Source: Flavobacterium saccharophilum (GTDB lineage: Bacteria; Bacteroidota; Bacteroidia; Flavobacteriales; Flavobacteriaceae). Taken from it: a DNA stretch of 64,000 nt. Below are positions 1 through 8,061 of this stretch, piece by piece. The notes beneath the pieces were generated by a model. That model was not told the DNA's origin and ran no database searches. It was given only the letters and a program-made list of their open reading frames with translations. Within the stretch, counting starts at the first letter, position 1. Each line of letters begins with the position of its first letter. Position numbers and translations under genes: made by a program. The DNA is taken from contig NZ_FRBY01000001.1 in NCBI RefSeq assembly GCF_900142735.1, positions 62,001-126,000 of the forward strand. The letters are read 5' to 3'.

Positions 1-1472
1 GGATTTAGGGCTTGGTATCTTGGCCTTGTAATTCTTGAGACGTACGAAAAATGAGCTTTCCAATCTTCAGAAAAATTCATGTTTAAAAGTACGTTGGGAA
101 AAAGATTTCCATAGCTTTTCTCAAATTTTTGAACCCCATTTGCATTCGTATACAAATTATATTTGGTCCACTCACCTCTTGCTCCTATAGAAAAATCAAA
201 CTTGTCACCAATTGAACTTCCGTAGTTAAAATAGGCCGCACCAATACGCTCCTGATATTTAAAATCACTAGATAGTTCGTCATCAAACTCAAAGTTCATA
301 TCAGCTGCGTCTGCAATCAAAAAATCTGTAGCTGATTTTATGGTCGCATAACTATACTTAGCTCCCGTTTCTAGTCTGCTGTCTTCTTTAATTTTTTTCG
401 AATAATCGACCTGAGTCGCTACTATTTTTATGGTATTGCCAACATTATTCTTAAGATACTTTTGCGTATTAACCTCATTTACCAAACCATTTTCATCAAT
501 AAAATCTCTGACGGTTCCGTTATAATTGGAATATTGCGATCCTATAAATAATGATGACCCTTTTTTATCCGTTATTGCATTATAATTTAAATTCACAAAC
601 TGATTCAGCAGAACGTCATTTTTATCAATATCAGTCGCATAAAAACTATTCCCTGAATTATTTTCGATTGCATTTCGGCTTTCAACAACTCCACCCAAAT
701 CTTCAATATTACCGCTAAAGGCAAGTGAAATGTAATTCTTTTCAGAAAATGTATATTGAACTCCAAATCCGAAATTAGAATAATTATTAAACTGACGCTT
801 CCAATCTGTGGTCAATTCTGATTTCATAAATTCTTCGGGGTTTGGCCGGGTTCTGGTCGTGTACAAGAGTTCTCTCCCCTTTCCTAATTGCAAGCCATAA
901 TTGGTTATAAAAGAAAAATTTCCTTTTGTGTAATTAAAATCAAGCAGTGTATTGGTACTTGTCCCTGCAAAATCAGAAACTGTTACTTGCTGAGTTGCCG
1001 TTCCCATAATTCCATTTTCAATATTTTTTTTGGTAATAATATTAATTACCGCTTTTCCCTCGGCATCATACTTTGAGGAAGGATTTGGAATCAATTCAAT
1101 TTTAGAAATTTGAGAAATCGGAATTGCAGCAAACCTTTCGTAGTTAATCAATATTCCGTTAAGGTAAATGATCGCTTCTCCTTTTCCCAGTACACTAATT
1201 TGCCCTTCCGCAACAGTTACGTTTGGAACCCTGCTTAATAATTCATTTACAGAACTACTGGTCGAAAGCAGTGTGTTGACCACATTTACTTCGATCGTTC
1301 CGTTTGAAGAATACTTTACTAACTGGGTCTGTTTTTTAATGACAACCTCATTCAACTCATTATTCTTGACGACAATCTTATCTGAAGTAGTTTGTGCTGT
1401 CTGTGCCTTTACTCCTGTCGAATACAAGAGGAGACTGTAAATAGAGAAAAAAATTGAAACTTTGAATTTCAT
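1..1472 (-). CDS. Outer-membrane beta-barrel receptor, TonB-dependent type (3' end outside window)
   Basis: The reverse-strand frame is open from an ATG at 1472 to the window edge, so the C-terminus is missing. It begins with a signal peptide (MKFKVSIFFSIYSLLLYSTGVKAQ). A plug-like segment follows: a VNELLSRVPNV stretch, GQISVLGKGEAIIYLNG, then PNPSSKYDAEGKAVINIITKK. The rest is rich in alternating aromatic and polar residues, as expected of a barrel. This pattern fits the Bacteroidota 'outer membrane beta-barrel' family related to TonB-dependent receptors. The N-terminus has no carboxypeptidase-regulatory-like domain. The substrate cannot be told. A membrane-bound AraC regulator lies 120 bp upstream on the same strand, and the 5' leader holds a large hairpin; both are candidate controls. 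Confidence 0.85.
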   Translation of the reverse strand, partial: MKFKVSIFFSIYSLLLYSTGVKAQTAQTTSDKIVVKNNELNEVVIKKQTQLVKYSSNGTIEVNVVNTLLSTSSSVNELLSRVPNVTVAEGQISVLGKGEAIIYLNGILINYERFAAIPISQISKIELIPNPSSKYDAEGKAVINIITKKNIENGIMGTATQQVTVSDFAGTSTNTLLDFNYTKGNFSFITNYGLQLGKGRELLYTTRTRPNPEEFMKSELTTDWKRQFNNYSNFGFGVQYTFSEKNYISLAFSGNIEDLGGVVESRNAIENNSGNSFYATDIDKNDVLLNQFVNLNYNAITDKKGSSLFIGSQYSNYNGTVRDFIDENGLVNEVNTQKYLKNNVGNTIKIVATQVDYSKKIKEDSRLETGAKYSYATIKSATDFLIADAADMNFEFDDELSSDFKYQERIGAAYFNYGSSIGDKFDFSIGARGEWTKYNLYTNANGVQKFEKSYGNLFPNVLLNMNFSEDWKAHFSYVSRITRPRYQALN

Positions 1473-1476
1473 AAAT

Positions 1477-1532
1477 TTTAGCGATTATAAATTTGACTTT
1501 TATGAGACAAAAGTCAATCGAAAATCGCTAAA
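1477..1532. promoter_or_regulatory. Two-tier inverted repeat in the leader of the receptor gene
   Basis: Outer arms TTTAGCGATT (1477-1486) and AATCGCTAAA (1523-1532) are perfect complements. Inner arms TTGACTTTT (1493-1501) and AAAAGTCAA (1509-1517) are also perfect, around a 7-nt loop. The structure ends 4 nt upstream of the receptor start codon (1472, minus strand). It could be an operator for the nearby AraC or XRE protein, or an RNA hairpin masking the start. The pairing is visible; the role is inference. Confidence 0.6.
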
Positions 1533-1592
1533 TGAAGTCGCCGAAAAAGGAATCAGGAGTACGGATTTATAAATCAATACTCTGTTTAATCG

Positions 1593-2648
1593 TTATAAAA
1601 CCTGCAATTGGTAGTTTAAAGGTGTTTTTCCGGTATGTTTTTTAAACGCAGCAAAAAAAGCTGATTTAGAATTAAAACCTACATCATAACCTACAGCTTC
1701 TAAAGTAAATTTATCACTTGATTTTATAATTTCGCAGGCTTCGTTTATTCTGAACTCGTTGATAAAACTCGTAAAATTCTTTCCCAGATTATTATTTAAA
1801 AACTGTGAGAGTTGGTGGCTTGAAATGTTTACTTCCTTAGCCAAATCCTGTAAAGTTAAATTAGAGTTTTTAAACAGTTCTTTCTCAATCATTACATTTT
1901 CCAATTTCTGAGATAAAATTGCTGCTTCTGTCGGATCTATTTTCTTTCCAGAATATTTCTGATTATTCAAAAGAAACAAATCGTCTGTCTTTTTTCGGTA
2001 TAAAAGAATCGAAATAATTAAGTACAAAATAAAAGAAAAAACGACTGCACCACTGATATAAGTTGCACCCGGAGCTCCCATTATGGATAGAAAATAAAAA
2101 AGAAATAATAAAAAATTCCCTAGAAAAAGCATTCCAAACCAGGTTTCTGCCGGAGTTGCTTTGTGCTTTCTGCTTATGATTTTTACCAATATATCTTTGA
2201 TTACAAAACCTGAAAAAACAATGTAAACAAACCATTGAAAATAAATAATTCTTATAAAATAAAAGCGCCAGAGTTTTGGGTACTCTTCATACGGAAATAT
2301 AACACCTACAGTAATAATAAGAATCGCCCAGAAGAAAAATGTAAGTTTCCAGGATTTCGGCATTATATTGATTTCTTCAATTGCCGATTTAAGAAAATAA
2401 TACAAACAAGGGCCAATAAAAAAGCAAGCCGTAAGCCCAAATTGTAAATACATTTTTGGCAAACCCGAATCAAAATACACAAATACAGATTTCCCGATTC
2501 GTATGCTTAGGGCGAATAAAAGTGCTCCAAGGAAATAATTGGTCAGGTACTTTTTCTTTGTAAAGAAGAAGAAATAAACGCCTAAAATAATTCCGTTAAA
2601 AACTCCCAAAGCACTAAAAAAGAATAAAAGCTCCTTTCCTGTATCCAT
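1593..2648 (-). CDS. Membrane-bound AraC-family transcriptional regulator
   Basis: A protein of 351 residues. The N-terminal two thirds (about residues 5-220) contain roughly seven hydrophobic helices, so the sensor part is membrane-embedded. The C-terminal 110 residues are an AraC-type double helix-turn-helix: NLTLQDLAKEVNISSHQLSQFLN is the first helix pair, and YDVGFNSKSAFFAAFKKHTGKTPLNY is the typical second half. This architecture (7TM plus HTH_18) is common in Flavobacteria and is thought to transmit membrane or envelope signals directly to DNA. It lies upstream of, and is co-oriented with, the outer-membrane receptor gene, a natural target candidate. The signal is unknown. Confidence 0.9.
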   Translation of the reverse strand: MDTGKELLFFFSALGVFNGIILGVYFFFFTKKKYLTNYFLGALLFALSIRIGKSVFVYFDSGLPKMYLQFGLTACFFIGPCLYYFLKSAIEEINIMPKSWKLTFFFWAILIITVGVIFPYEEYPKLWRFYFIRIIYFQWFVYIVFSGFVIKDILVKIISRKHKATPAETWFGMLFLGNFLLFLFYFLSIMGAPGATYISGAVVFSFILYLIISILLYRKKTDDLFLLNNQKYSGKKIDPTEAAILSQKLENVMIEKELFKNSNLTLQDLAKEVNISSHQLSQFLNNNLGKNFTSFINEFRINEACEIIKSSDKFTLEAVGYDVGFNSKSAFFAAFKKHTGKTPLNYQLQVL

Positions 2649-2692
2649 GATTTAAGTTTATTTTATCCCGACAAAGCTAAAAAAAATTACGG

Positions 2693-3028
2693 CTATTGGT
2701 GTTTTTTATTCGCTTTCAAATCTTTAATTATCTTTTTCAGATCTTTTATTCGTTTTTCGTATTGTTCAATTATAGTATCTGATATTTGAATATTACTACC
2801 AGAAGAAGATACTTCTTTTTGATTCGTTTCTATATTCAATAAATCTTCCGGGGTTACATCAAAAATCTTGCAGATTTTAAACATATGATTTGCCCACGAA
2901 CCACTTTCCCCACTTTCCATTCTGGCATAAGCCGATTGCGATATATGGAGATAATCTGCCGCTTCTTCTTGCGACATATTTTTATTTTTTCTCAGTAATT
3001 TGAGTTTATTCCCTATCAGAATATTCAT
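2693..3028 (-). CDS. XRE-family helix-turn-helix regulator
   Basis: A protein of 111 residues. Residues 5-65 form a classical Cro/CI-type HTH: LKLLRKNKNMSQEEAADYL, then ISQSAYARMESGES. The tail (about residues 85-111) is a Lys-rich heptad-like helix (EQYEKRIKDLKKIIKDL), suggesting coiled-coil dimerisation. It lies 44 bp upstream of the AraC-type gene on the same strand and may be co-transcribed with it. Target and signal are unknown. There is no toxin or phage gene beside it. Confidence 0.85.
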   Translation of the reverse strand: MNILIGNKLKLLRKNKNMSQEEAADYLHISQSAYARMESGESGSWANHMFKICKIFDVTPEDLLNIETNQKEVSSSGSNIQISDTIIEQYEKRIKDLKKIIKDLKANKKHQ

Positions 3029-3198
3029 AATTCACATTATTTTCCATTCAAAACAATAGAGGACACTTTAATAAATATATACTCACAAAAAACAACTTAT
3101 TTTTAAAAGAAAAAAAACAACAAATAACATAATTACCCGATAATCGCATAATACAAGCGTTTACAAAACTGTAATTTAGCCTGATAAGAAAACTTTAT

Positions 3199-3405
3199 AT
3201 GTTAAATAACGAACCCGAAAATCAGGACAAATGGCAAAACGATCCGGACAACTGGATCTGGGGATTTTTTTATTATAACCCTGAAGATAGCCGGTTATTT
3301 CCACCTAAACGAATTAAACAATTAGGATGGACGATAAATTTCGCCAATCCAAATGCTGTCTTTTTAGTCATCGTCTTAATTGCCATCGCTTTTATTTTTT
3401 CATAA
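3199..3405 (+). CDS. DUF5808-type small membrane protein
   Basis: A protein of 68 residues. The N-terminal soluble part carries the pattern DPDNWIWGFFYYNPEDSR, then PPKR and GWTINFANP, which matches the DUF5808 family of short proteins. One C-terminal transmembrane helix follows (about residues 52-67). The function of the family is unknown. The start lies about 20 nt after a weak AT-rich promoter region. A second tiny membrane-protein gene follows 36 bp downstream. Confidence 0.75.
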   Translation: MLNNEPENQDKWQNDPDNWIWGFFYYNPEDSRLFPPKRIKQLGWTINFANPNAVFLVIVLIAIAFIFS

Positions 3406-3441
3406 ATGTCAAATTAGTAAGCCACTGTCATTCCTGAAAAC

Positions 3442-3612
3442 ATGAAATTACATCTTTTAAAATATAGTGTTGCAATTCTTTTCTGCGCCTACTTAGCTTA
3501 CTTTTTTTACCACTCCTGTCACGATACAAATAATATTAAAATGATAATTTCAATTATTCTGACGGTTTCATTTTTTATTTTAATGATAAATCAAATAAGG
3601 AATACCAGATAA
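3442..3612 (+). CDS. Small two-helix membrane protein
   Basis: An ATG at 3442 opens a 56-codon frame ending in TAA at 3610-3612. The peptide has two hydrophobic segments (about residues 6-21 and 36-51) separated by a polar stretch with HSCHDTNN, and ends in a basic tail (NQIRNTR). It follows the DUF5808 gene closely on the same strand. I do not recognise a family. Two good membrane helices in a short frame make it more likely real than chance, but homologues would be needed to be sure. Confidence 0.5.
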   Translation: MKLHLLKYSVAILFCAYLAYFFYHSCHDTNNIKMIISIILTVSFFILMINQIRNTR

Positions 3613-3699
3613 TTTTTGGTCTGGCATTTTCATTTTTACAAATAGTATTTCTTTCTAAAGAGCGAAACTCTACATCCAAAATTTCCCAATTATAAATAC

Positions 3700-3707
3700 T
3701 ACTTTTG
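3700..3707 (+). promoter_or_regulatory. Flavobacterial -7 box (TACTTTTG)
   Basis: TACTTTTG matches the TAnnTTTG consensus exactly and lies 22 nt upstream of the ATG at 3730, so the barrel gene probably has its own promoter with a short leader. Confidence 0.6.
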
Positions 3708-3729
3708 GCTTTTTAGAGTTAAAGTATTT

Positions 3730-6700
3730 ATGTTAAAAAAATTACTGTTTTTAACGATTATCCTCTGGTTTTCTGGACTTCATGCCCAGGAAACAGAATC
3801 AGCGTATAAAACTAAAAAAGTAATAGCAACGCGCGATACCATTCACCTCGAAGAATTCAGTATTAATTCGAGTTTTTTTCAGCTTTTAAATACCAAAAAC
3901 GAGCCCATCGATTCCACCTTTTATAAAATCGATTTCCAAAAGGGGACTTTACTTTTAAACGAAAAATTCCCATCAACTTCAGATACTTTAATTGTCAATT
4001 ACCTAAAATATCCTGATTTCTTAACCAAAGAATATGGTCTTTATAAGGAAAGTCAGGTGGTGAGTAATGATGTTGGAACGGAGAAATTGTATAAAATAGA
4101 AAATCCGAACGCGAAAACAGTAACTCCGTTTGATGGCTTGAATACGTCTGGAAGTATTACACGCGGTGTCACGATTGGTAACAATCAGAATACCGTTTTA
4201 AATTCCAATCTTGATCTCCAGATTACCGGAAAGATATCAGATAAAGTCAGTTTACGAGCTTCACTTCAGGATAGTAATATTCCGCTGCAGGATGGCGGAT
4301 ATTCTCAAAAGCTGGATCAGTTCGATAATATTTTCATGGAACTTTTTAGCGATGACTGGAACATCCGCGCAGGCGATGTCTTTTTAGAAAACAGAAAAAC
4401 GCAATTTTTAAGTTTCAATAAAAAGGTGCAGGGACTTTCAACGAGTTTTAATTTTGGTAATGACGAAAGTAAAACCAACGTTTTTGCATCGGTTGCTTTT
4501 GTAAAAGGGCAATATGCTAAAAGTACTTTTACCGGACAGGAAGGCAATCAGGGACCCTATAAACTAAAAGGACAAAATGGTGAATTGTATGTTTTGGTTA
4601 TTTCTGGTTCAGAGAGGGTTTATGTTAACGGCGTTTTACTGAAACGTGGCGAGAACAATGATTATGTAATTGATTATAATGCTGGAGAAATTGTATTTAC
4701 ATCCCTTTTTACGATTACTTCTGAAATGAGAATTAATGTCGAATATCAATATTCAGAACGAAATTACAATCGATTGGTCACGTATGCAGGTGCGACACAT
4801 GAAAACAAAAACTGGAGTTTTGGCGGTTATCTATATTCTGAAAATGATTTAAAAAATCAGCCTTTGCAACAGAATCTTTCACCAGAACAGGTGCAGATTT
4901 TGAGTCAGGCGGGAGATGACCCGACACTTATGACTGCGCCATCTGCCTACGTGGACAAATATGCAGATAACAAAATTCTGTACAGAAAAACATTGGTCAA
5001 TTCAGTTGAAATCTATGAATATTCCAGCGATTCTAATGAGGTTTTATATAATGTAAAATTTAGCCTTGTTGGAAATAATCTCGGAAATTACATCATTCAA
5101 AACAGTAATACAGTCGAACGAATTTTTGAATATATTGTTCCTGTGAATGGAATTCCACAAGGAAATTATGAACCAATCGTACAATTGGTTTCGCCAATAA
5201 AAATTCAGGTTGCCACTTTTTTAGGAAAATACAATCCTGACGAAAAAACGAATGTTGATTTTGAAATTGCCATGAGCAACAACGATAAAAATTTATTTTC
5301 TGGTATCGACGATGCAAATAATGATGGAATCGCGCTTAAAACTAATATCAAAAAACGACTTTTTACCCGAAATTGGACTTTAGACGGATTTGCGAATTAT
5401 CAATTCGTGCAGGAAGATTTTAGATCTGTGGAGCGTTTGTACAACATTGAATTTAACCGTGACTGGAATTTAAACACTACTCTTTTTGGAAATCAAAGTC
5501 TATTGGTAACCGGTTTGAATTTTAATTTGTTTGCTAAAAAAGAAACTTCGAACATTGGTTTATTTACGTATCAATTCGAAAAATTAGATTACACAGAAAG
5601 TTATACGGGAGCACGCCATACCACAACGGCCTTTTTTAAATTAAATAAATGGACGATTGAAAATCAAGGTAGTTTCCTGAATTCTGATGCCACAACTTCG
5701 ACTTCAAAATTCATTAGAAATCAGGCCAGAACTAAATATCATTTTGGAAAAAACTGGATTGGCGCAAGTTTTCAAATTGAAGACAATCAGGAAAAAGATA
5801 AAGTTACCAATCAGTTTTCGGCCCTGAGCCAAAGATTTTCAGAATATGGTGCTTTTATCGGTCGTGGAGACAGTACGAAAGTTTTTGTGGAGTTAGGTTT
5901 TCTACAACGCCGCAATGACAGTTTGCAAAATGGATTATTGCAACATGTCAACAACTCGCAAACGTATTTTTTAAAATCAAAACTAATTCAGAATAAAACA
6001 ACAGATTTAGCTGTTTACGCGAGTTACAGAACTTTAGATTTTACGGATACTTCGAGAAAAAACGAACCTTCTTTAAATTCCAGAATTCTATATAACGATC
6101 GTTTTTTTAATCAGTTGATACAACTCGGAACCGCTTACGAAACAAGTTCAGGAACTATCGCTCAACAGGAATTCACTTATATTGAAGTTCCAACCGGTCA
6201 GGGAGTTTATACGTGGAACGATTATAACGGCAACGGAATTCAGGAATTGGAAGAGTTTGAAATCGCACAATTTTCGGATCAGGCCAGGTTTATCAGGATC
6301 TTTTTGCCGAATCAGGTTTACATCAAAACCAATCAAAATAAATTTTCGCAATCTGTGACTTTGAATCCTTTGCAATGGCAAAATGAAGAAGGATTTAAAA
6401 AATTGGTCTCCTATTTTTACAATCAGACTTCCTTTATCATGGATCGAAAAGTAAAAAGTGAAGGAGAACGTTTAGAACTGAATCCGTTTGCTTCTTCTGA
6501 AGAAAATATTTTGGGATTAAATTCGAGTTTCAGAAACAGTTTATTTTACAATAGAGGGAAACAGAAACATTCGGTTACGTATTCTTATCTTGTGAATAAA
6601 GGAAAAAATCTGCTTTCGGTTGGTTCACAAACGGTCAAAAATAACTCACATCAATTACAATACACACATTTGTATCAAAAAAGCTGGTTGTTTAATTTCT

Positions 6701-7161
6701 TTACCAAAACCATTAAAACCGATTTAGTTTCAGAAGATTTTGTCGAAAAAAACTATGATTTAAAAGGATATCAGTTGGCGCCAAAAATCAGTTATTTGTT
6801 TTCAAAAAACACCAGTTTAGATTTCTTTTATGAATTTCAGAACAAAGAAAATCAAATTGGAAATTTAGAAACTTTACGCCAAAACCGACTTGGAACGTCC
6901 TTTTCTTATGCGGGTGAAAAAAAAGTTACGGTAAACGGAGAGTTTTCTTTCTATGAAAATAAATTTGATGGAAATGAATTTTCATCTGTAGGTTTTCAGA
7001 TGTTGGAAGGGCTTCAGGCTGGACAGAACTTAGTATGGAAATTGCTTTTGCAAAAAAACATCACACAGTTTTTAGACATAAATTTAAACTATCAGGGCCG
7101 TAAAAGTGAGACTGGTGCAACGGTTCATACCGGAAACGTTCAGCTTCGTGCTTATTTTTAA
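3730..7161 (+). CDS. Large outer-membrane beta-barrel protein of unknown function
   Basis: A protein of 1143 residues with a signal peptide (MLKKLLFLTIILWFSGLHAQ). Residues about 20-110 are an extracytoplasmic beta domain. From about residue 140 on, strands alternate aromatic and polar residues in the manner of a very large barrel (for example NLDLQITGKISDKVSLRAS), ending in the short barrel-type C-terminus VQLRAYF. Two Ca-binding-like loops are visible: DDANNDGIALKT and WNDYNGNGIQELEEFE; the second fits a DxNxNG-type calcium loop. No plug domain or TonB box is apparent, so this is not an ordinary TonB receptor. Related proteins occur widely in Bacteroidota without known function. A role in export or surface assembly is only a guess. 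Confidence 0.7.
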   Translation: MLKKLLFLTIILWFSGLHAQETESAYKTKKVIATRDTIHLEEFSINSSFFQLLNTKNEPIDSTFYKIDFQKGTLLLNEKFPSTSDTLIVNYLKYPDFLTKEYGLYKESQVVSNDVGTEKLYKIENPNAKTVTPFDGLNTSGSITRGVTIGNNQNTVLNSNLDLQITGKISDKVSLRASLQDSNIPLQDGGYSQKLDQFDNIFMELFSDDWNIRAGDVFLENRKTQFLSFNKKVQGLSTSFNFGNDESKTNVFASVAFVKGQYAKSTFTGQEGNQGPYKLKGQNGELYVLVISGSERVYVNGVLLKRGENNDYVIDYNAGEIVFTSLFTITSEMRINVEYQYSERNYNRLVTYAGATHENKNWSFGGYLYSENDLKNQPLQQNLSPEQVQILSQAGDDPTLMTAPSAYVDKYADNKILYRKTLVNSVEIYEYSSDSNEVLYNVKFSLVGNNLGNYIIQNSNTVERIFEYIVPVNGIPQGNYEPIVQLVSPIKIQVATFLGKYNPDEKTNVDFEIAMSNNDKNLFSGIDDANNDGIALKTNIKKRLFTRNWTLDGFANYQFVQEDFRSVERLYNIEFNRDWNLNTTLFGNQSLLVTGLNFNLFAKKETSNIGLFTYQFEKLDYTESYTGARHTTTAFFKLNKWTIENQGSFLNSDATTSTSKFIRNQARTKYHFGKNWIGASFQIEDNQEKDKVTNQFSALSQRFSEYGAFIGRGDSTKVFVELGFLQRRNDSLQNGLLQHVNNSQTYFLKSKLIQNKTTDLAVYASYRTLDFTDTSRKNEPSLNSRILYNDRFFNQLIQLGTAYETSSGTIAQQEFTYIEVPTGQGVYTWNDYNGNGIQELEEFEIAQFSDQARFIRIFLPNQVYIKTNQNKFSQSVTLNPLQWQNEEGFKKLVSYFYNQTSFIMDRKVKSEGERLELNPFASSEENILGLNSSFRNSLFYNRGKQKHSVTYSYLVNKGKNLLSVGSQTVKNNSHQLQYTHLYQKSWLFNFFTKTIKTDLVSEDFVEKNYDLKGYQLAPKISYLFSKNTSLDFFYEFQNKENQIGNLETLRQNRLGTSFSYAGEKKVTVNGEFSFYENKFDGNEFSSVGFQMLEGLQAGQNLVWKLLLQKNITQFLDINLNYQGRKSETGATVHTGNVQLRAYF

Positions 7162-7224
7162 GGCTTTACGAAAAAGCTACTAATAAATTGATTAATTTTA
7201 ATTGAAATTTAAACTCTTAACCTC

Positions 7225-7833
7225 ATGAAAAAATTATTTTTATTATGTTTTCTAGTTGTTTTGTCTGGTAATTTTTATGCGCAGGAAACTGCAACCACAA
7301 CAAAAGCCAAGAGTGAAGCAACGGCAAAAAAGAAAAAAGCTGATGCCGATAAAGCAGCAGCCGATGCAAAAAAAGAATCAACAAAAGCGAAAAAATCGGC
7401 AGATGATGCAACTGCAGCAGCATCAAAAGCGAAAAAAGAATCAGCAAGCTCCACTAAAAAAACAGCAGACAAAGAAGCTGCCAAAGCAAAAAAATCAGCA
7501 GATGACGCAACTGTAGCGGCATCAAAAGCTAAAAAAGAAGCAGCAAGCGCAACGAAAAAATCTGCAGACAAAGAAGCAGCAAAAGCTACAAGCAGTGCTG
7601 ATAAAGCTAAAAAATCTGCAGCCAGCGCCGATGCAGCCGCAACAAAAGCTAAAAAAGAGGCAACTGCAACTAAAAAAACAGCTAGTAAAACTCTAAAAGA
7701 AACAAACGAAAAAGCACCATCCGTTCCGGATAAAGTAACGGGGGAATACAATGGTAAAAAAGTATACACAGGTCCAAGAGGCGGAAAATACTACATTAAT
7801 AAAAACGGAAATAAAACTTATATTCAGGATTAG
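7225..7833 (+). CDS. Secreted Lys/Ala-rich histone-like repeat protein with basic adaptor-type C-terminus
   Basis: A protein of 202 residues. A signal peptide (MKKLFLLCFLVVLSGNFYAQ) precedes a low-complexity Lys/Ala/Ser region (about residues 21-165). Within it, a unit of about 33 residues (KAKKSADDATAAASKAKKES, then SSTKKTADKEAA) repeats twice well and a third time loosely. The last 30 residues (GEYNGKKVYTGPRGGKYYIN and onward) match the PBCV-specific basic adaptor motif described from chlorella-virus proteins and also found at bacterial protein ends. The composition resembles histone H1 or HU-like tails, but the signal peptide puts it in the periplasm or outside. It may bind polyanions there (DNA, teichoic-like or polysaccharide polymers); that is inference. 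Confidence 0.7.
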   Translation: MKKLFLLCFLVVLSGNFYAQETATTTKAKSEATAKKKKADADKAAADAKKESTKAKKSADDATAAASKAKKESASSTKKTADKEAAKAKKSADDATVAASKAKKEAASATKKSADKEAAKATSSADKAKKSAASADAAATKAKKEATATKKTASKTLKETNEKAPSVPDKVTGEYNGKKVYTGPRGGKYYINKNGNKTYIQD

Positions 7834-7839
7834 AGGAAG

Positions 7840-7972
7840 GTACTAAGGTGCTGAGGTACTAAGGTTCTGAGATTGTAATACAACACTGGAAAGCCGAACA
7901 TACAGTTCGGCTTTTTTGTTTGTTAAGCAAAAAAACTTAGAGCCTCAGCCCCTTAGTATCTTAGAACCTTAA
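7840..7972. repeat. Inverted 'actaagg/ccttagt' intergenic repeat bracketing a terminator
   Basis: The left arm (7840-7871) has repeated ACTAAGG/CTGAGG words. The right arm (7936-7970) has CCTCAGCCCCTTAGTATC, its approximate complement. The terminator at 7891-7917 lies between them. The same words recur at 11855-11901, so this is a dispersed family. Confidence 0.65.
7891..7917 (+). terminator. Rho-independent terminator
   Basis: A perfect 9-bp stem AAGCCGAAC / GTTCGGCTT around the loop ATACA, followed by a T run. It closes the histone-like gene. Confidence 0.9.
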
Positions 7973-8061
7973 ATAAAATATACAGTTAATAATTTAGTAA
8001 TGTGTGCGAAATACCATAAAAAACATATTTCTTTATCTTCGTTTTTAAAAAGCGTTAAACT

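Noticed and set aside
1963..2447. Two overlapping frames inside the AraC gene
   Set aside because: They are shadows of a gene with clear domains on the minus strand.
7275..7769. Long minus-strand frame of 164 codons opposite the histone-like gene
   Set aside because: It is the complement of the Lys/Ala repeats (low-complexity Ala/Ser/Phe/Leu). The plus-strand gene has a signal peptide, a recognised tail and a terminator.
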